Below, piece after piece: positions 31,489 to 40,444 of a DNA stretch of 64,000 nucleotides. The stretch covers positions 1 to 64,000 of the forward strand of contig JAFGBV010000227.1 of the NCBI GenBank assembly GCA_016932955.1, in the 5' to 3' direction. Origin of the DNA: Anaerolineales bacterium. Lineage in GTDB: Bacteria > Chloroflexota > Anaerolineae > Anaerolineales > UBA4823. The notes below the pieces were generated by a model that did no database searches, was not told the origin of the DNA, and saw nothing but the letters and a program-made list of their open reading frames with translations. Numbering within the stretch: position 1 is the first letter of the stretch; every line of letters starts with the position of its first letter. The translations under genes were made by a program, and so were the position numbers.

Positions 31489-32946
31489 ATGAACAACATT
31501 CGACCACCCTTAGAGCCCCTACATTCGGAGTACCGCCTGCGCTATCTCAGTGATGAGCAGTTGGCAACGCTGCGCGAAGCCACGCTGGAAATTATGGAAA
31601 CGGTGGGGGTGCGCTTCCCCTCGCAAAAATGCCTGTCCATCTTTGCTGACCACGGCGCACAGGTGGATTGGCAGCACAAGATTGTCCGCCTGCCGCGCGA
31701 CCTGGTGCAAAAAGCAATGGCAGAAGTGCCGCGCTATTTTGTTATGGGCGCACGCGATCCCGTTCTCACACTGACTTTGCAGGATGGCTTAACATACTTC
31801 ACCACAGATGGCTGCGGTGTGGAGACAATCGATCTAGAGACCCGTCAGCGCCGTCCTTCTTGCAAGGCCGATGTGGGAATGATGGCCAAGGTAGCCGATT
31901 ATCTGCCATCGATTGGCTTTTATTGGCCGATGGTCAGTGCGCAGGATTATCGCCGCGCCGCGCCCTTGCACGAGCTGGATGCCTCATGGAACAATACGGT
32001 CAAGCATGTGCAGAGCGAGACGGTTATGGGAGAGATTCCCTGCCGTTATGCGGTCGAAATGGCTACGGTGATCGCCGGCAGCCGTGAAGAGCTGCGCCGC
32101 CGCCCGCCTTTCTCGCTAGTGGTGTGTACCATTGCCCCCCTCGTACAGGATACAGCCGGAATCGAAGGCGCCCTGGTGCTGGCAGAGGCAGGTGTGCCAG
32201 TGGGTTTTCTGGCTATGCCAACTTTGGGCACCACAGCTCCGGCAACCCTGGCTGGCGCCCTGGCAGTAGGGGATGCCGAGGTCATCAGCGCAGCAGTGCT
32301 GATGCAGCTCCATGCTCCGGGCGCGCCTGTCTTCCATTCGTTAATGCAGGCCTGGGCTGACCCACGCTCTGGGGCATATGTCAGCTATCCGCTGGACAGC
32401 CGCTGCCGCTACGCGCCTGTTGAAATAGCCCATCATTGGGGCATGCCGTCGCTGGGCGCGTGCTATGGCACCGATGCCCACGAAGCGGGTACCTGGCAGG
32501 CTGGAGGCGAGGTGGCTTTGGATCCCTATCAGGCTGGCCTGGCGAGCCCTGAGATTGTCACCGGGATGGGACTTTCCGAAACATACACGCTGCTCTATCC
32601 AGAGCAATTGGTGATGGACGATGATCTATACCAGCGCGCCCGCTACCACCTGCTGAAAATGGATGTCAATGAGGACACACTGGCATTGGAAACCGTGCGC
32701 GCGGTGGGGCCTGGGGGCCACTTCCTGGCGCAGAAACATACCCGCCAGCATATCCGCGATGCATTTGTGCGTGGCATCACCCACCAGATTGGCGAGGATG
32801 GCAGTTACCAGGATCCGCGCCAGGTGGCGATCGAGAAAACGAAGTGGATCTTGCAGAATCATCACCCGGAGCCGCTGGCAGCTGAGAAACAGGCAGAGCT
32901 GGGGCGCATCCTGGCTGCGGCAGATGCCGAATTGAATCAGGATTAG
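31489..32946 (+). CDS. trimethylamine methyltransferase (MttB)-family protein 1
   Basis: A 485-residue MttB superfamily protein without pyrrolysine: the frame is complete with no internal TAG. Blocks recognised are LREATLEIMETVGVRFPS near the N-terminus, YFTTDGCGVETIDLETRQRRPS, HVQSETVMGE, and the C-terminal VGPGGHFLAQKHTRQHIRDAF. Non-Pyl members such as MtgB, MtpB and MtcB demethylate glycine betaine, proline betaine or carnitine and pass the methyl to a corrinoid protein. It is the first of four adjacent paralogues and closest to copy 2. Confidence 0.93.
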   Translation: MNNIRPPLEPLHSEYRLRYLSDEQLATLREATLEIMETVGVRFPSQKCLSIFADHGAQVDWQHKIVRLPRDLVQKAMAEVPRYFVMGARDPVLTLTLQDGLTYFTTDGCGVETIDLETRQRRPSCKADVGMMAKVADYLPSIGFYWPMVSAQDYRRAAPLHELDASWNNTVKHVQSETVMGEIPCRYAVEMATVIAGSREELRRRPPFSLVVCTIAPLVQDTAGIEGALVLAEAGVPVGFLAMPTLGTTAPATLAGALAVGDAEVISAAVLMQLHAPGAPVFHSLMQAWADPRSGAYVSYPLDSRCRYAPVEIAHHWGMPSLGACYGTDAHEAGTWQAGGEVALDPYQAGLASPEIVTGMGLSETYTLLYPEQLVMDDDLYQRARYHLLKMDVNEDTLALETVRAVGPGGHFLAQKHTRQHIRDAFVRGITHQIGEDGSYQDPRQVAIEKTKWILQNHHPEPLAAEKQAELGRILAAADAELNQD

Positions 32947-32964
32947 AAAAACCTATTATTACGG

Positions 32965-34428
32965 ATGAAACCGATGTCTACCGAAACACCACCTCTCACG
33001 CCAATCAAGCCTGCTTACCATTTATGCACCCTGGGTAATAACCAACTGGACCACATCCAATCTGCCACGTTGGAAGTGTTGGAACAGGTGGGTGTACACT
33101 GCCCTTCAGAGAAGGCGCTGCAGATCTATGCGGAGCACGGTGGGCAGGTGGATTTTGAGCGCCAGATCGTGCGCCTACCCGCGTCCTTGGTCATGAAGGC
33201 CATCGATCAGGCCCCGCGCTTCTATACCATGGGAGCACGCCAATCAGCATTTGATCTACGGCTAGATGGGTCAGCCCTGTATTGCGCCACAGATGGCTGC
33301 GGCGTTGAGACGATCGATTTTTTAACACGGGAGAGGCGCCCATCAAAGAAGGAAGATACCGCTGCCATGGCGCGCGTGGCAGATTACCTGGGTGCTATCG
33401 GTTTTTACTGGCCGATAGTCAGTGCGCAGGATTTTCCCACAACAGCCCCCCTGCATGAATTGGATGCGGCTTTTAATAACACTGTGAAACATGTGCAGTC
33501 TGAGACCGTGATGGGAGAGCCGCTAGCACGCTATGCCATCGAAATGGCCAGGGTTGTTGCAGGAGATGAATCCACCCTGCGCCAGCGACCGCCACTCTCG
33601 CTGCTGGTGTGCGCTATCGCCCCGCTGGCGCAAGATAAGGATGGTCTAGAATCTGCGCTTCTCTTCGCACAGGCTGGATTACCCGTCGGGTTCATGTCGA
33701 TGGTGAACACCGGCTCCACTGCCCCAGCCACATTAGCAGGTACGCTGGTGACTGGCGATGCAGAGATCATCTCTGCCCTGGCGCTGATCCAGATGGCCTG
33801 CCCAGGCGCTGCTGTCTTTCACTCGCTGATGCCTGGGATCATGCACCCGCGCACGGGCGCCTACCTCGGCACTGCCTGGGAGGGCACTTTGCTCTATGTG
33901 GCTGGTGTGGAAATGGCACATCACTGGGGATTGCCAACCCTGGCGGGCGTCTTTGGCACGGATGCCCAGGTGCCCGGTTGGCAGGCCGCAGGTGATGCCG
34001 CATCCTCGCTGTTATTGTGCGCCCTGGCAGGTGCAGAAACCGGCGCCGGTTTAGGTCTTCTAGAATCTTGCACACTGTTGTATCCAGAGGCGATTGTGCT
34101 GGATGCTGATATTCACCAGCGTGTGCGCCTGGAGGCTGGCGGTCTGGATACCAGCTCAGAAATGCTTGCCCTGGATGTGATCAAGGAGGTAGGGCCACGC
34201 GGCCATTTCCTGCGCCATAAGCACACCCGCACCCACCTGCGCCGGCGTCAGTTCTCAGATCTCACCACCCAACCTCTGGCTGAGGGCGGATACCGGGATC
34301 CGCTGGAGGCAGCACGCGAAAAGGTGGCTTGGATCCTTGAGAACCACCACCCTCAGCCGCTGGAACCCGCCCAACAGAAGGAGCTCGAAAAGATACTGCA
34401 AACTGCAGAAAAGGAGCTGGCGCAGTGA
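32965..34428 (+). CDS. MttB-family methyltransferase 2
   Basis: A 487-residue paralogue of the preceding gene, 18 bases downstream. It shares ATLEVLEQVGVHCPSEKAL, YCATDGCGVETIDFLTRERRPSKK, LDAAFNNTVKHVQSETVMGE and GPRGHFLRHKHTRTHLRR. The GPGG of the sisters is GPRG here. No in-frame TAG, so it is another non-pyrrolysine member. The near-identical central blocks of copies 1 and 2 suggest a recent duplication or a related substrate. Its methyl acceptor is likely the corrinoid protein at 26964. Confidence 0.93.
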   Translation: MKPMSTETPPLTPIKPAYHLCTLGNNQLDHIQSATLEVLEQVGVHCPSEKALQIYAEHGGQVDFERQIVRLPASLVMKAIDQAPRFYTMGARQSAFDLRLDGSALYCATDGCGVETIDFLTRERRPSKKEDTAAMARVADYLGAIGFYWPIVSAQDFPTTAPLHELDAAFNNTVKHVQSETVMGEPLARYAIEMARVVAGDESTLRQRPPLSLLVCAIAPLAQDKDGLESALLFAQAGLPVGFMSMVNTGSTAPATLAGTLVTGDAEIISALALIQMACPGAAVFHSLMPGIMHPRTGAYLGTAWEGTLLYVAGVEMAHHWGLPTLAGVFGTDAQVPGWQAAGDAASSLLLCALAGAETGAGLGLLESCTLLYPEAIVLDADIHQRVRLEAGGLDTSSEMLALDVIKEVGPRGHFLRHKHTRTHLRRRQFSDLTTQPLAEGGYRDPLEAAREKVAWILENHHPQPLEPAQQKELEKILQTAEKELAQ

Positions 34429-34477
34429 GCCTATCACCAGAGAACAGGTATGAGATCACCTTCCATCAGGATTCTTG

Positions 34478-35914
34478 ATGCGCACACTTCTGCAAGTTCT
34501 CTCAGCCGAAGAACAAGCCCAGGTTCATGAGCGCAGCTTGAGCCTCCTGGACAGGGTGGGCTTGCGCGTGGAGACCGCTCGAGGCCGCGCGATCTTGGGG
34601 CAGGCCGGAGCCCATGTGGATGAGCAGGAGCAGCGTGTCCACTTTCCGCGCGCGCTGATCGAAGAGGCATTGCGCCTGGCGCCACGCAAGTTCAAGCTCG
34701 GTGGCCGTCGCCCCGGCTACGAAATCGCCTTGAATGCCAACGATTGCACATTGCTGGCGGATGGAGGCGCTTTATTCGTATATGATGCCGAGCTTGGCAT
34801 ACGGCGGCTTGCGACGCATGCCGATTGGGTCAAAGCCACCCATCTGATCGATGCCCTGGATGAGATTGGCTTGTATTGGTGGATGGTGCGCGATAGCCAG
34901 CAGTCTCTCTCTCCGGCAGATACTACTTCCTACTGGCGGGATGTGCTCACGCACACATCCAAGCATGTGCAGGATGTTGCCGAAGATCCATCGCAGGCAA
35001 GCTGGATCCTGGAAATCTTACAGGTGGTTTTCGGCGAGCGCAGAAAAATACGGCGCTTGCATCCTATCTCTTTCCTGGTTTGCCCATTCTCACCATTAAC
35101 CATCGAAGGTCCATACACAGACGCATACTTGGAGATGGTAGGATGGGATATTCCCCTGGCGGTGATGCCAATGCCTTTGATGGGGATTACAGCGCCTGGC
35201 AGGCTGATCTCAACTATTATGCAGGGGAATTGCGAGGTATTGGGTTTCTTATGCCTCCAACAAGCAGCCGAGCCGGGAGCGCCTTTCATCTACGCCCCTG
35301 CGCTGGCTGTAGCGGAACCGCGCTCGGGCCGGTATGGTAGTGGTGCAGTAGAACATTCGCTACTGGGAGCAGCCGCTACCGAAATGGCGCGCTTCTACGG
35401 CTTCCCGGTTGAAGCTTCTACTGGTGGTTCGGACCATCATATCCCGAGCATCCAGGCTGGCTACGAGCGAGCGCTAAATTGGGTATTACCTGCGCTATCC
35501 TGGCCAGATATCCTGGTAGGGCCGGGGCTACTCAGTGGCTCTACCATGCTCAGCTTTGAGCAACTGATCATCGATGTTGAGATTTTCCAACGCTGCCGCC
35601 GCCTGCATAAGGGTATTGAAAGCATAGAGGAGTTTTGGCTGGAGGATATCATCGAAAGGGTGGGCCCGGGGGGAAATTTCCTGGCACAGCGCTCGACGCG
35701 CGATGCCCTGCGCTCAGGGGAATGGCACCTGGGAAACCTGGGAGTGCATGGAACCTACGAGGCCTGGGAATCTGCACAGGTGGATACCCTGGTCGAAGCG
35801 CGTGCCAGAATTGATGAGATTCTGGCACATCACAGCCCTCTCCCATTAGATATGCAGGTGCAGCGAGAGTTGGATCAGATTGTTCTTAGATCGCAGCAAG
35901 AAGATCAGCGGTAG
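34478..35914 (+). CDS. MttB-family methyltransferase 3
   Basis: A 478-residue MttB-family protein, clearly diverged from copies 1 and 2. The N-terminal block is SLLDRVGLRVETARGRAIL. The barrel-entry motif reads LLADGGALFVYDAELGIRRLAT, replacing the TDGCGVETID of copies 1 and 2. HTSKHVQDVAEDPSQ replaces HVQSETVMGE. The C-terminal VGPGGNFLAQRSTRDALRSGEW is retained. ATG 34478 is chosen over the TTG three bases earlier. The different active-site block suggests a different methylated substrate. Confidence 0.92.
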   Translation: MRTLLQVLSAEEQAQVHERSLSLLDRVGLRVETARGRAILGQAGAHVDEQEQRVHFPRALIEEALRLAPRKFKLGGRRPGYEIALNANDCTLLADGGALFVYDAELGIRRLATHADWVKATHLIDALDEIGLYWWMVRDSQQSLSPADTTSYWRDVLTHTSKHVQDVAEDPSQASWILEILQVVFGERRKIRRLHPISFLVCPFSPLTIEGPYTDAYLEMVGWDIPLAVMPMPLMGITAPGRLISTIMQGNCEVLGFLCLQQAAEPGAPFIYAPALAVAEPRSGRYGSGAVEHSLLGAAATEMARFYGFPVEASTGGSDHHIPSIQAGYERALNWVLPALSWPDILVGPGLLSGSTMLSFEQLIIDVEIFQRCRRLHKGIESIEEFWLEDIIERVGPGGNFLAQRSTRDALRSGEWHLGNLGVHGTYEAWESAQVDTLVEARARIDEILAHHSPLPLDMQVQRELDQIVLRSQQEDQR

Positions 35915-35978
35915 AATCACCCTAACCAGGGAAGTGCGACTCTTCTCAACCTGGTAACCAGAGATAAGGAAAAGGACA

Positions 35979-37424
35979 ATGTTGAACTATCACGCCCAGA
36001 TATTATCCCAAGATGACAAAGAACGCATTCATGCCCAGAGTCTGCGTATCCTGGAGGAGGTAGGGGTGCGCTTCCACGGTGACGTGGCGCCCAAGGTGCT
36101 GCGCGAACATGGGATCAGCATCGATCCCGAGGAAAAGATTGCCAGGCTGCCCGCTGAGCTGGTGAAGCACGCATTGGAGATAACGCCGAAATCCTTCGTG
36201 CTGGGGGCCAGAAATCCCGCCTACTCGCTTGAGTTGCCCACTGCGGTGTCACGCTTTTGCATAGATGGCACAGCGGCTTTTGCCATTGATTTTCATAGCG
36301 GGGAAAGGCGTTATGGCACGCTGGCAGATATCCGCGACTCTTTGCGTATCTTTCAGCAGATGGATCTGGGTGTGATGGCCTGGGCACCCACCTGTGCGGA
36401 GGATAAACCCTCCGGCTCTCGAGCGCTGCATGAGTTCCTGGCCATGGCGCGCTATTGTTCTAAGCATGGGCAGCATGAGCTGCACCAGGTGGCGCAGGTG
36501 CCTTACCTGGTGGAGGGGCTGGCAGCGATCATGGGCAGTGAAGATGCACTGCATAGTAGCAATGCCTATTCGCTGATCTACTGCCCGGTGGCGCCGTTGA
36601 CCCACGATGGACAAATGCTGGACGCTTACCTGATGCTGGGGGAGTTTGGACTGCCGGTGATGATGATGCCCATGCCGGTCACAGGCACCACCGGTCCAGC
36701 AAGCCTGTTCTCAAATATTGTGGTTGCCAACGCCGAGGCGCTTTCGACAATCGTGATCTACCAGCTAGCAAACCCCGGCAGGCCGCTCATCTACGCCAGC
36801 GCCACCGGCATCATGGACTTTCGCAACGGGGCGTATCTGGCAGGGGTGCCTGAGATGGCGCTGCAATCGGGGGCTCTGACCGAGATGGGAAAGTATTACG
36901 GTATGCCCACGGGAGCAGCAGGCTGTACCTCAGATGCCAAACAGGCTGGCCCAGAGGCCGTGTTAGAGAAATTTATCACCACGCTGCCCAATGTGCTGGC
37001 TGGCAGCGATATTATTGTCGGCTATGGCGAGGTGGAAAGCGACCAGTTGCTGATCCTGGAGCAGATCATCGTGGATAACGAGATTGCCCACCTGTGCACA
37101 CGCCTGGCGCAGGGAGTTGATAGCTCGGCGGAGAAGGATTTGTTTGCAGATATCGCCCAGGTGGGCCCTGGCGGACATTTTTTGAAAGCGAAGAGCACGC
37201 GCCAGGCTCCCCGCGGCCAGGAGTTCTACATGCCCCGCTGGATCGATCACAATGCATACGAAGCGTGGGTCGAGCTGGGGAAGCCATCGATGTATGCCAG
37301 AGCGCGAGATGAGGTGGAGCGCATCCTGGCAGAGCCGATGGTCGACCCACTCCCCGAGGCGGTGGAACAATCGCTGGATGATATCCTGGCCCGAGCAGAT
37401 CAAGATTTGGGCAACGCGAGCTGA
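35979..37424 (+). CDS. MttB-family methyltransferase 4
   Basis: A 481-residue MttB-family protein. SLRILEEVGVRFHGDVAPKVLREHGI, FCIDGTAAFAIDFHSGERRYGT, SKHGQHELHQVAQVPYLVEGLAAIM, then VGPGGHFLKAKSTRQAPRGQEFYMP. AAGGAAAAGGA precedes the ATG. It has its own version of the active-site blocks, nearer to copy 3 than to 1 and 2. Last gene of the run; its 3' end overlaps the convergent histidine-kinase-like gene by 25 bases, so no room is left for a conventional terminator. Confidence 0.92.
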   Translation: MLNYHAQILSQDDKERIHAQSLRILEEVGVRFHGDVAPKVLREHGISIDPEEKIARLPAELVKHALEITPKSFVLGARNPAYSLELPTAVSRFCIDGTAAFAIDFHSGERRYGTLADIRDSLRIFQQMDLGVMAWAPTCAEDKPSGSRALHEFLAMARYCSKHGQHELHQVAQVPYLVEGLAAIMGSEDALHSSNAYSLIYCPVAPLTHDGQMLDAYLMLGEFGLPVMMMPMPVTGTTGPASLFSNIVVANAEALSTIVIYQLANPGRPLIYASATGIMDFRNGAYLAGVPEMALQSGALTEMGKYYGMPTGAAGCTSDAKQAGPEAVLEKFITTLPNVLAGSDIIVGYGEVESDQLLILEQIIVDNEIAHLCTRLAQGVDSSAEKDLFADIAQVGPGGHFLKAKSTRQAPRGQEFYMPRWIDHNAYEAWVELGKPSMYARARDEVERILAEPMVDPLPEAVEQSLDDILARADQDLGNAS

Positions 37425-38056
37425 ATCAAAGCCCCCTGCTCATCCTCTTCGGCGCGCAGGAGCTTTCCACCGTGCAGATCGAGGATGCTCTGGGCGATAT
37501 ACCCGTAAATGGTCAGGTCACACTCTGACGGCGGCTGGAGTTTCTTCCCGTTGCTGCGGATCGTGAACAGGCATGTTTCCGGCTGTTCTATCGCCTGGAT
37601 ATCGATCTGCGCTTCCTCGCCAGTGAATTCAGCCACATAAGATACCCAGTTCGACAAACACTGGCGGATCAAGGCATCATCCGCTGTAACGGTACATGCT
37701 GGCGCTGAAAAGGTCACTTTGGCAGCCTTTTCACGCGTGCTCTGGCGCTTCCAATCTGCAATCATCTGTCCAAGCAGGTGATCCACCCGGCATTCGGCAA
37801 GTGATAAAACTCGCTCGCCACGCACCAGGCGGGCCATTTCCACCAACCCGCTCATCATGAACAAAGCATACATCCCATTCTGATACGCTACTGTTAAATC
37901 TTCGCGGGCCTGATCGGAGATAGGTCCATCCATTCCCTTCAAAACCAGCTTAACGAATCCCAGGGCGCGATTGAAAGGCGACTTTAGATCATGCGCCTCT
38001 TTAGAAACAAATTCCACTAAATCAATTTCAGTTGGTAGTGTAAGAGATATCGGCAT
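37400..38056 (-). CDS. sensor-less histidine-kinase-like protein
   Basis: About 218 residues from ATG 38056. It consists of a DHp domain with the phospho-acceptor box EAHDLKSPFNRALGF (His near residue 22) and a C-terminal HATPase-like domain. The latter lacks recognisable D-x-G-x-G and G2 boxes (only ...YGYIAQSILDLHGGKLLRAEEDEQGALIQLALP). No PAS, GAF or membrane sensor region precedes it. It may be a phosphotransfer or pseudokinase protein. It is convergent with the MttB operon and divergent from marR. Confidence 0.72.
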   Translation of the reverse strand: MPISLTLPTEIDLVEFVSKEAHDLKSPFNRALGFVKLVLKGMDGPISDQAREDLTVAYQNGMYALFMMSGLVEMARLVRGERVLSLAECRVDHLLGQMIADWKRQSTREKAAKVTFSAPACTVTADDALIRQCLSNWVSYVAEFTGEEAQIDIQAIEQPETCLFTIRSNGKKLQPPSECDLTIYGYIAQSILDLHGGKLLRAEEDEQGALIQLALPKS

Positions 38057-38084
38057 ACTATAGATTATACATGTTTTACGAGAG

Positions 38085-38113
38085 TTGACGAAATCAAATA
38101 ATATCACTAAAAT
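38085..38113 (+). promoter_or_regulatory. sigma70-like promoter of the MarR-ABC exporter operon
   Basis: TTGACG (38085-38090), 17-base spacer, TAAAAT (38108-38113), about 58 bases before the MarR ATG. On the other strand a TATAAT-like box at about 38065-38070 may serve the histidine-kinase gene. Confidence 0.6.
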
Positions 38114-38171
38114 ACTTTCGTATGTTAACGATTAACTTCCCTCACCATTATCAGGATCTTTACGAAAAGCC

Positions 38172-38639
38172 ATGACCACACACTCCGCTCCAATGTCAGA
38201 AGACCTGGACCATACCATTGATCATTTTTGGGAAACGATTCCTCCGCTGTGGCGGCTGGTGCGGGCTTATATCCGGGATGCCGCGGCACATAAATTTGGC
38301 ATCACAGTGGAGCAATTCCACATCCTGCGCCATGTTTCGAAAGGTGCTATCTCCATGAGCCAGCTTGCAGAAGCACAGCATATCAGCCGACCCGCCATCA
38401 GCCAATCGATTGATGCTCTAGTTCACAAAGGATTGGTTTTGCGCGCAGCCAATCAGCAGGACCGACGCTATATCCAGGTGCAATTGACTGCATCTGGTCG
38501 CGCACTGCTGGAGGCTATCTTTCAGGATACACGCTCCTGGATGCGCAGCAAATTGTGCGTACTCAGCCAGTCCGAGATGAAATCCATTAATCAGGCAATC
38601 ACCAGGCTCAAAGAAGCATTGGAAGAACCCGCAGCCTGA
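38172..38639 (+). CDS. MarR-family transcriptional regulator
   Basis: A 155-residue winged-helix regulator. MSQLAEAQHISRPAISQSIDALVHKGLVLRAANQQDRRYIQVQLTASGRALLEAI is the diagnostic MarR DNA-binding core and wing (DxR motif as QDRR). It is encoded 40 bases before two ABC exporter half-genes; in this common arrangement the MarR protein represses the exporter and is released by the exported compound. Confidence 0.92.
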   Translation: MTTHSAPMSEDLDHTIDHFWETIPPLWRLVRAYIRDAAAHKFGITVEQFHILRHVSKGAISMSQLAEAQHISRPAISQSIDALVHKGLVLRAANQQDRRYIQVQLTASGRALLEAIFQDTRSWMRSKLCVLSQSEMKSINQAITRLKEALEEPAA

Positions 38640-38679
38640 AAACCACCCTAACACAACGTCTCATTGAATCATAACCTTG

Positions 38680-40434
38680 ATGAATCACGTCACCAAACTC
38701 ATTCCCTTTGTTCGGCCGTATTGGAAGCGAGCAGTAGCCTCCCTGGTACTATTAGTCGCTGTAGTAATCATGGATCTTGCCATCCCCCGGCTGGTGCAAA
38801 GAATCATAGACCAGGGCATCCTGCAGAATAACTTACCAGTGGTGTTGCAAACAACACTGGTAATGCTAACCATCTCCTTATTGAGCACCTTTTTTGCCAT
38901 TGGGAACAACATCCTCTCCATCCAAGTTGGTGAAGGGGTAGCACGCGATCTGCGCGAAACGATGTTCTTGCATATCCAATCCTTTTCATTCGGCAACCTG
39001 GACCGTTTGAGAACCGGTCAATTGATGGTTCGCCTCAGCAGCGACACCAGCGTAGTCCAGCGCCTGGTTCAGGTTTCCCTGCGCATCGGAACACGTGCTC
39101 CGCTGCTGATGATTGGGAGTCTGGCGCTGATGTTCAACACCGATCGCCAGTTAGCACTGACGATGACCCCGCTGCTGCTGGTCACTTCTGGGATCATTGC
39201 CCTGTTCGTCTCTAAAATGAGCCCGCTCTATCGTGCCGTTCAGCAAAAGCTGGATTGGCTGAATACGGTGTTGCAAGAAAATATTGCTGGCGTGCGGGTG
39301 GTTAAAGCATTTGTGCAGGCTGACCATGAGGGCGAGCGTTTCGTAGAAGCCAACCAGGCCTTCACCGATCATACGATCCGGGTCATGCAGTATGTATCAA
39401 CCCTCTCCCCCGCTCTCAGCATGTTTGTCGGTCTGGGCGTTGTCTTGGTCGTCTGGGCGGGAGGTTTACAGGCAATTGCCGGGTACCTTTCCCTGGGACA
39501 GATCGTCGCCTTCGTCAGCTACCTGCAAACTACTCTAGGACCACTGATGATCATGGTCATGCTCTCCAATGTTCTGGCAGCCGGAACTGCTTCAGCAGAG
39601 CGCGTCAGCGAGGTTCTGGAAACTGTACCCGAAGTGCAAGATGCTCCCAACGCGCTGGTCTTGCCAGAACTGACCATGGCGAAGGTGACTTTTGAGAATG
39701 CAGCCTTTCACTATAATGGTGCTGCAGACGCAGAAATTCTCAAGAATATCAACCTGGTGGCTGAACCCCGCCAGACAGTAGCAATCTTAGGGGCAACAGG
39801 CGCCGGAAAATCTACACTGATCAATCTAATCCCCCGCTTTTATAACCCTTGCGCCGGCAAGATCCTGATCAACGGCATCGATATCAGCCAGGTGGAGCAA
39901 GATTCGCTGCTGGCGCAGGTGGGCATTGTGCCGCAAGAGACCATCCTTTTCTCTGGTACAGTGCGCGATAACATCCGGTATGGTCACCCGGATGCCAGTC
40001 ATGAAGAGGTGGTCGCAGTCGCCCAGGCTGCTCAGGCACATGACTTTATTCTTGCCCTGCCACAGGGATATGATACCCATATCGAAGAACGCGGCGTGAA
40101 CCTCTCTGGTGGGCAGAAGCAGCGCATTGCCATCGCACGTGCATTACTCACCCGTCCCGCAATCCTGCTCCTGGATGACAGCACCAGCTCAGTGGATGTA
40201 GAAACGGAGGCAAAAATACAGGATGCTCTCTCCACATGGATGCAAAACAGCACCTGCTTTGTCGTTGCCCAACGCGTCAGCACTGTATTGAATGCAGATA
40301 AGATCATCATCATTGATCAGGGACACATCGTTGGCGCGGGCACGCATGCTCAGTTAATGCAATCCAGCCCAATATACCAGGAAATCTATGCCTCACAGTT
40401 AGGAGAAGGCATCAACCTGGAACAGATGCTATAA
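38680..40434 (+). CDS. ABC exporter half-transporter with degenerate catalytic site
   Basis: A 584-residue type-I exporter: six transmembrane segments (residues ~15-320) and an ATPase domain. Walker A is LGATGAGKSTLI, signature LSGGQKQRIAIARAL, Walker B AILLLDDSTSSVD. The residue after Walker B is Asp instead of the catalytic Glu, so this subunit contributes a degenerate ATP site, as in TM287 and BmrC. It pairs with the next gene. Start ATG 38680 rather than the adjacent TTG. Confidence 0.93.
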   Translation: MNHVTKLIPFVRPYWKRAVASLVLLVAVVIMDLAIPRLVQRIIDQGILQNNLPVVLQTTLVMLTISLLSTFFAIGNNILSIQVGEGVARDLRETMFLHIQSFSFGNLDRLRTGQLMVRLSSDTSVVQRLVQVSLRIGTRAPLLMIGSLALMFNTDRQLALTMTPLLLVTSGIIALFVSKMSPLYRAVQQKLDWLNTVLQENIAGVRVVKAFVQADHEGERFVEANQAFTDHTIRVMQYVSTLSPALSMFVGLGVVLVVWAGGLQAIAGYLSLGQIVAFVSYLQTTLGPLMIMVMLSNVLAAGTASAERVSEVLETVPEVQDAPNALVLPELTMAKVTFENAAFHYNGAADAEILKNINLVAEPRQTVAILGATGAGKSTLINLIPRFYNPCAGKILINGIDISQVEQDSLLAQVGIVPQETILFSGTVRDNIRYGHPDASHEEVVAVAQAAQAHDFILALPQGYDTHIEERGVNLSGGQKQRIAIARALLTRPAILLLDDSTSSVDVETEAKIQDALSTWMQNSTCFVVAQRVSTVLNADKIIIIDQGHIVGAGTHAQLMQSSPIYQEIYASQLGEGINLEQML

Positions 40435-40444
40435 CCCTAAAGAT

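Noticed and set aside
31489..37424. Possible pyrrolysine (UAG) reading in the MttB genes
   Set aside because: All four frames are full length (478-487 codons) without an internal TAG, matching non-pyrrolysine members.
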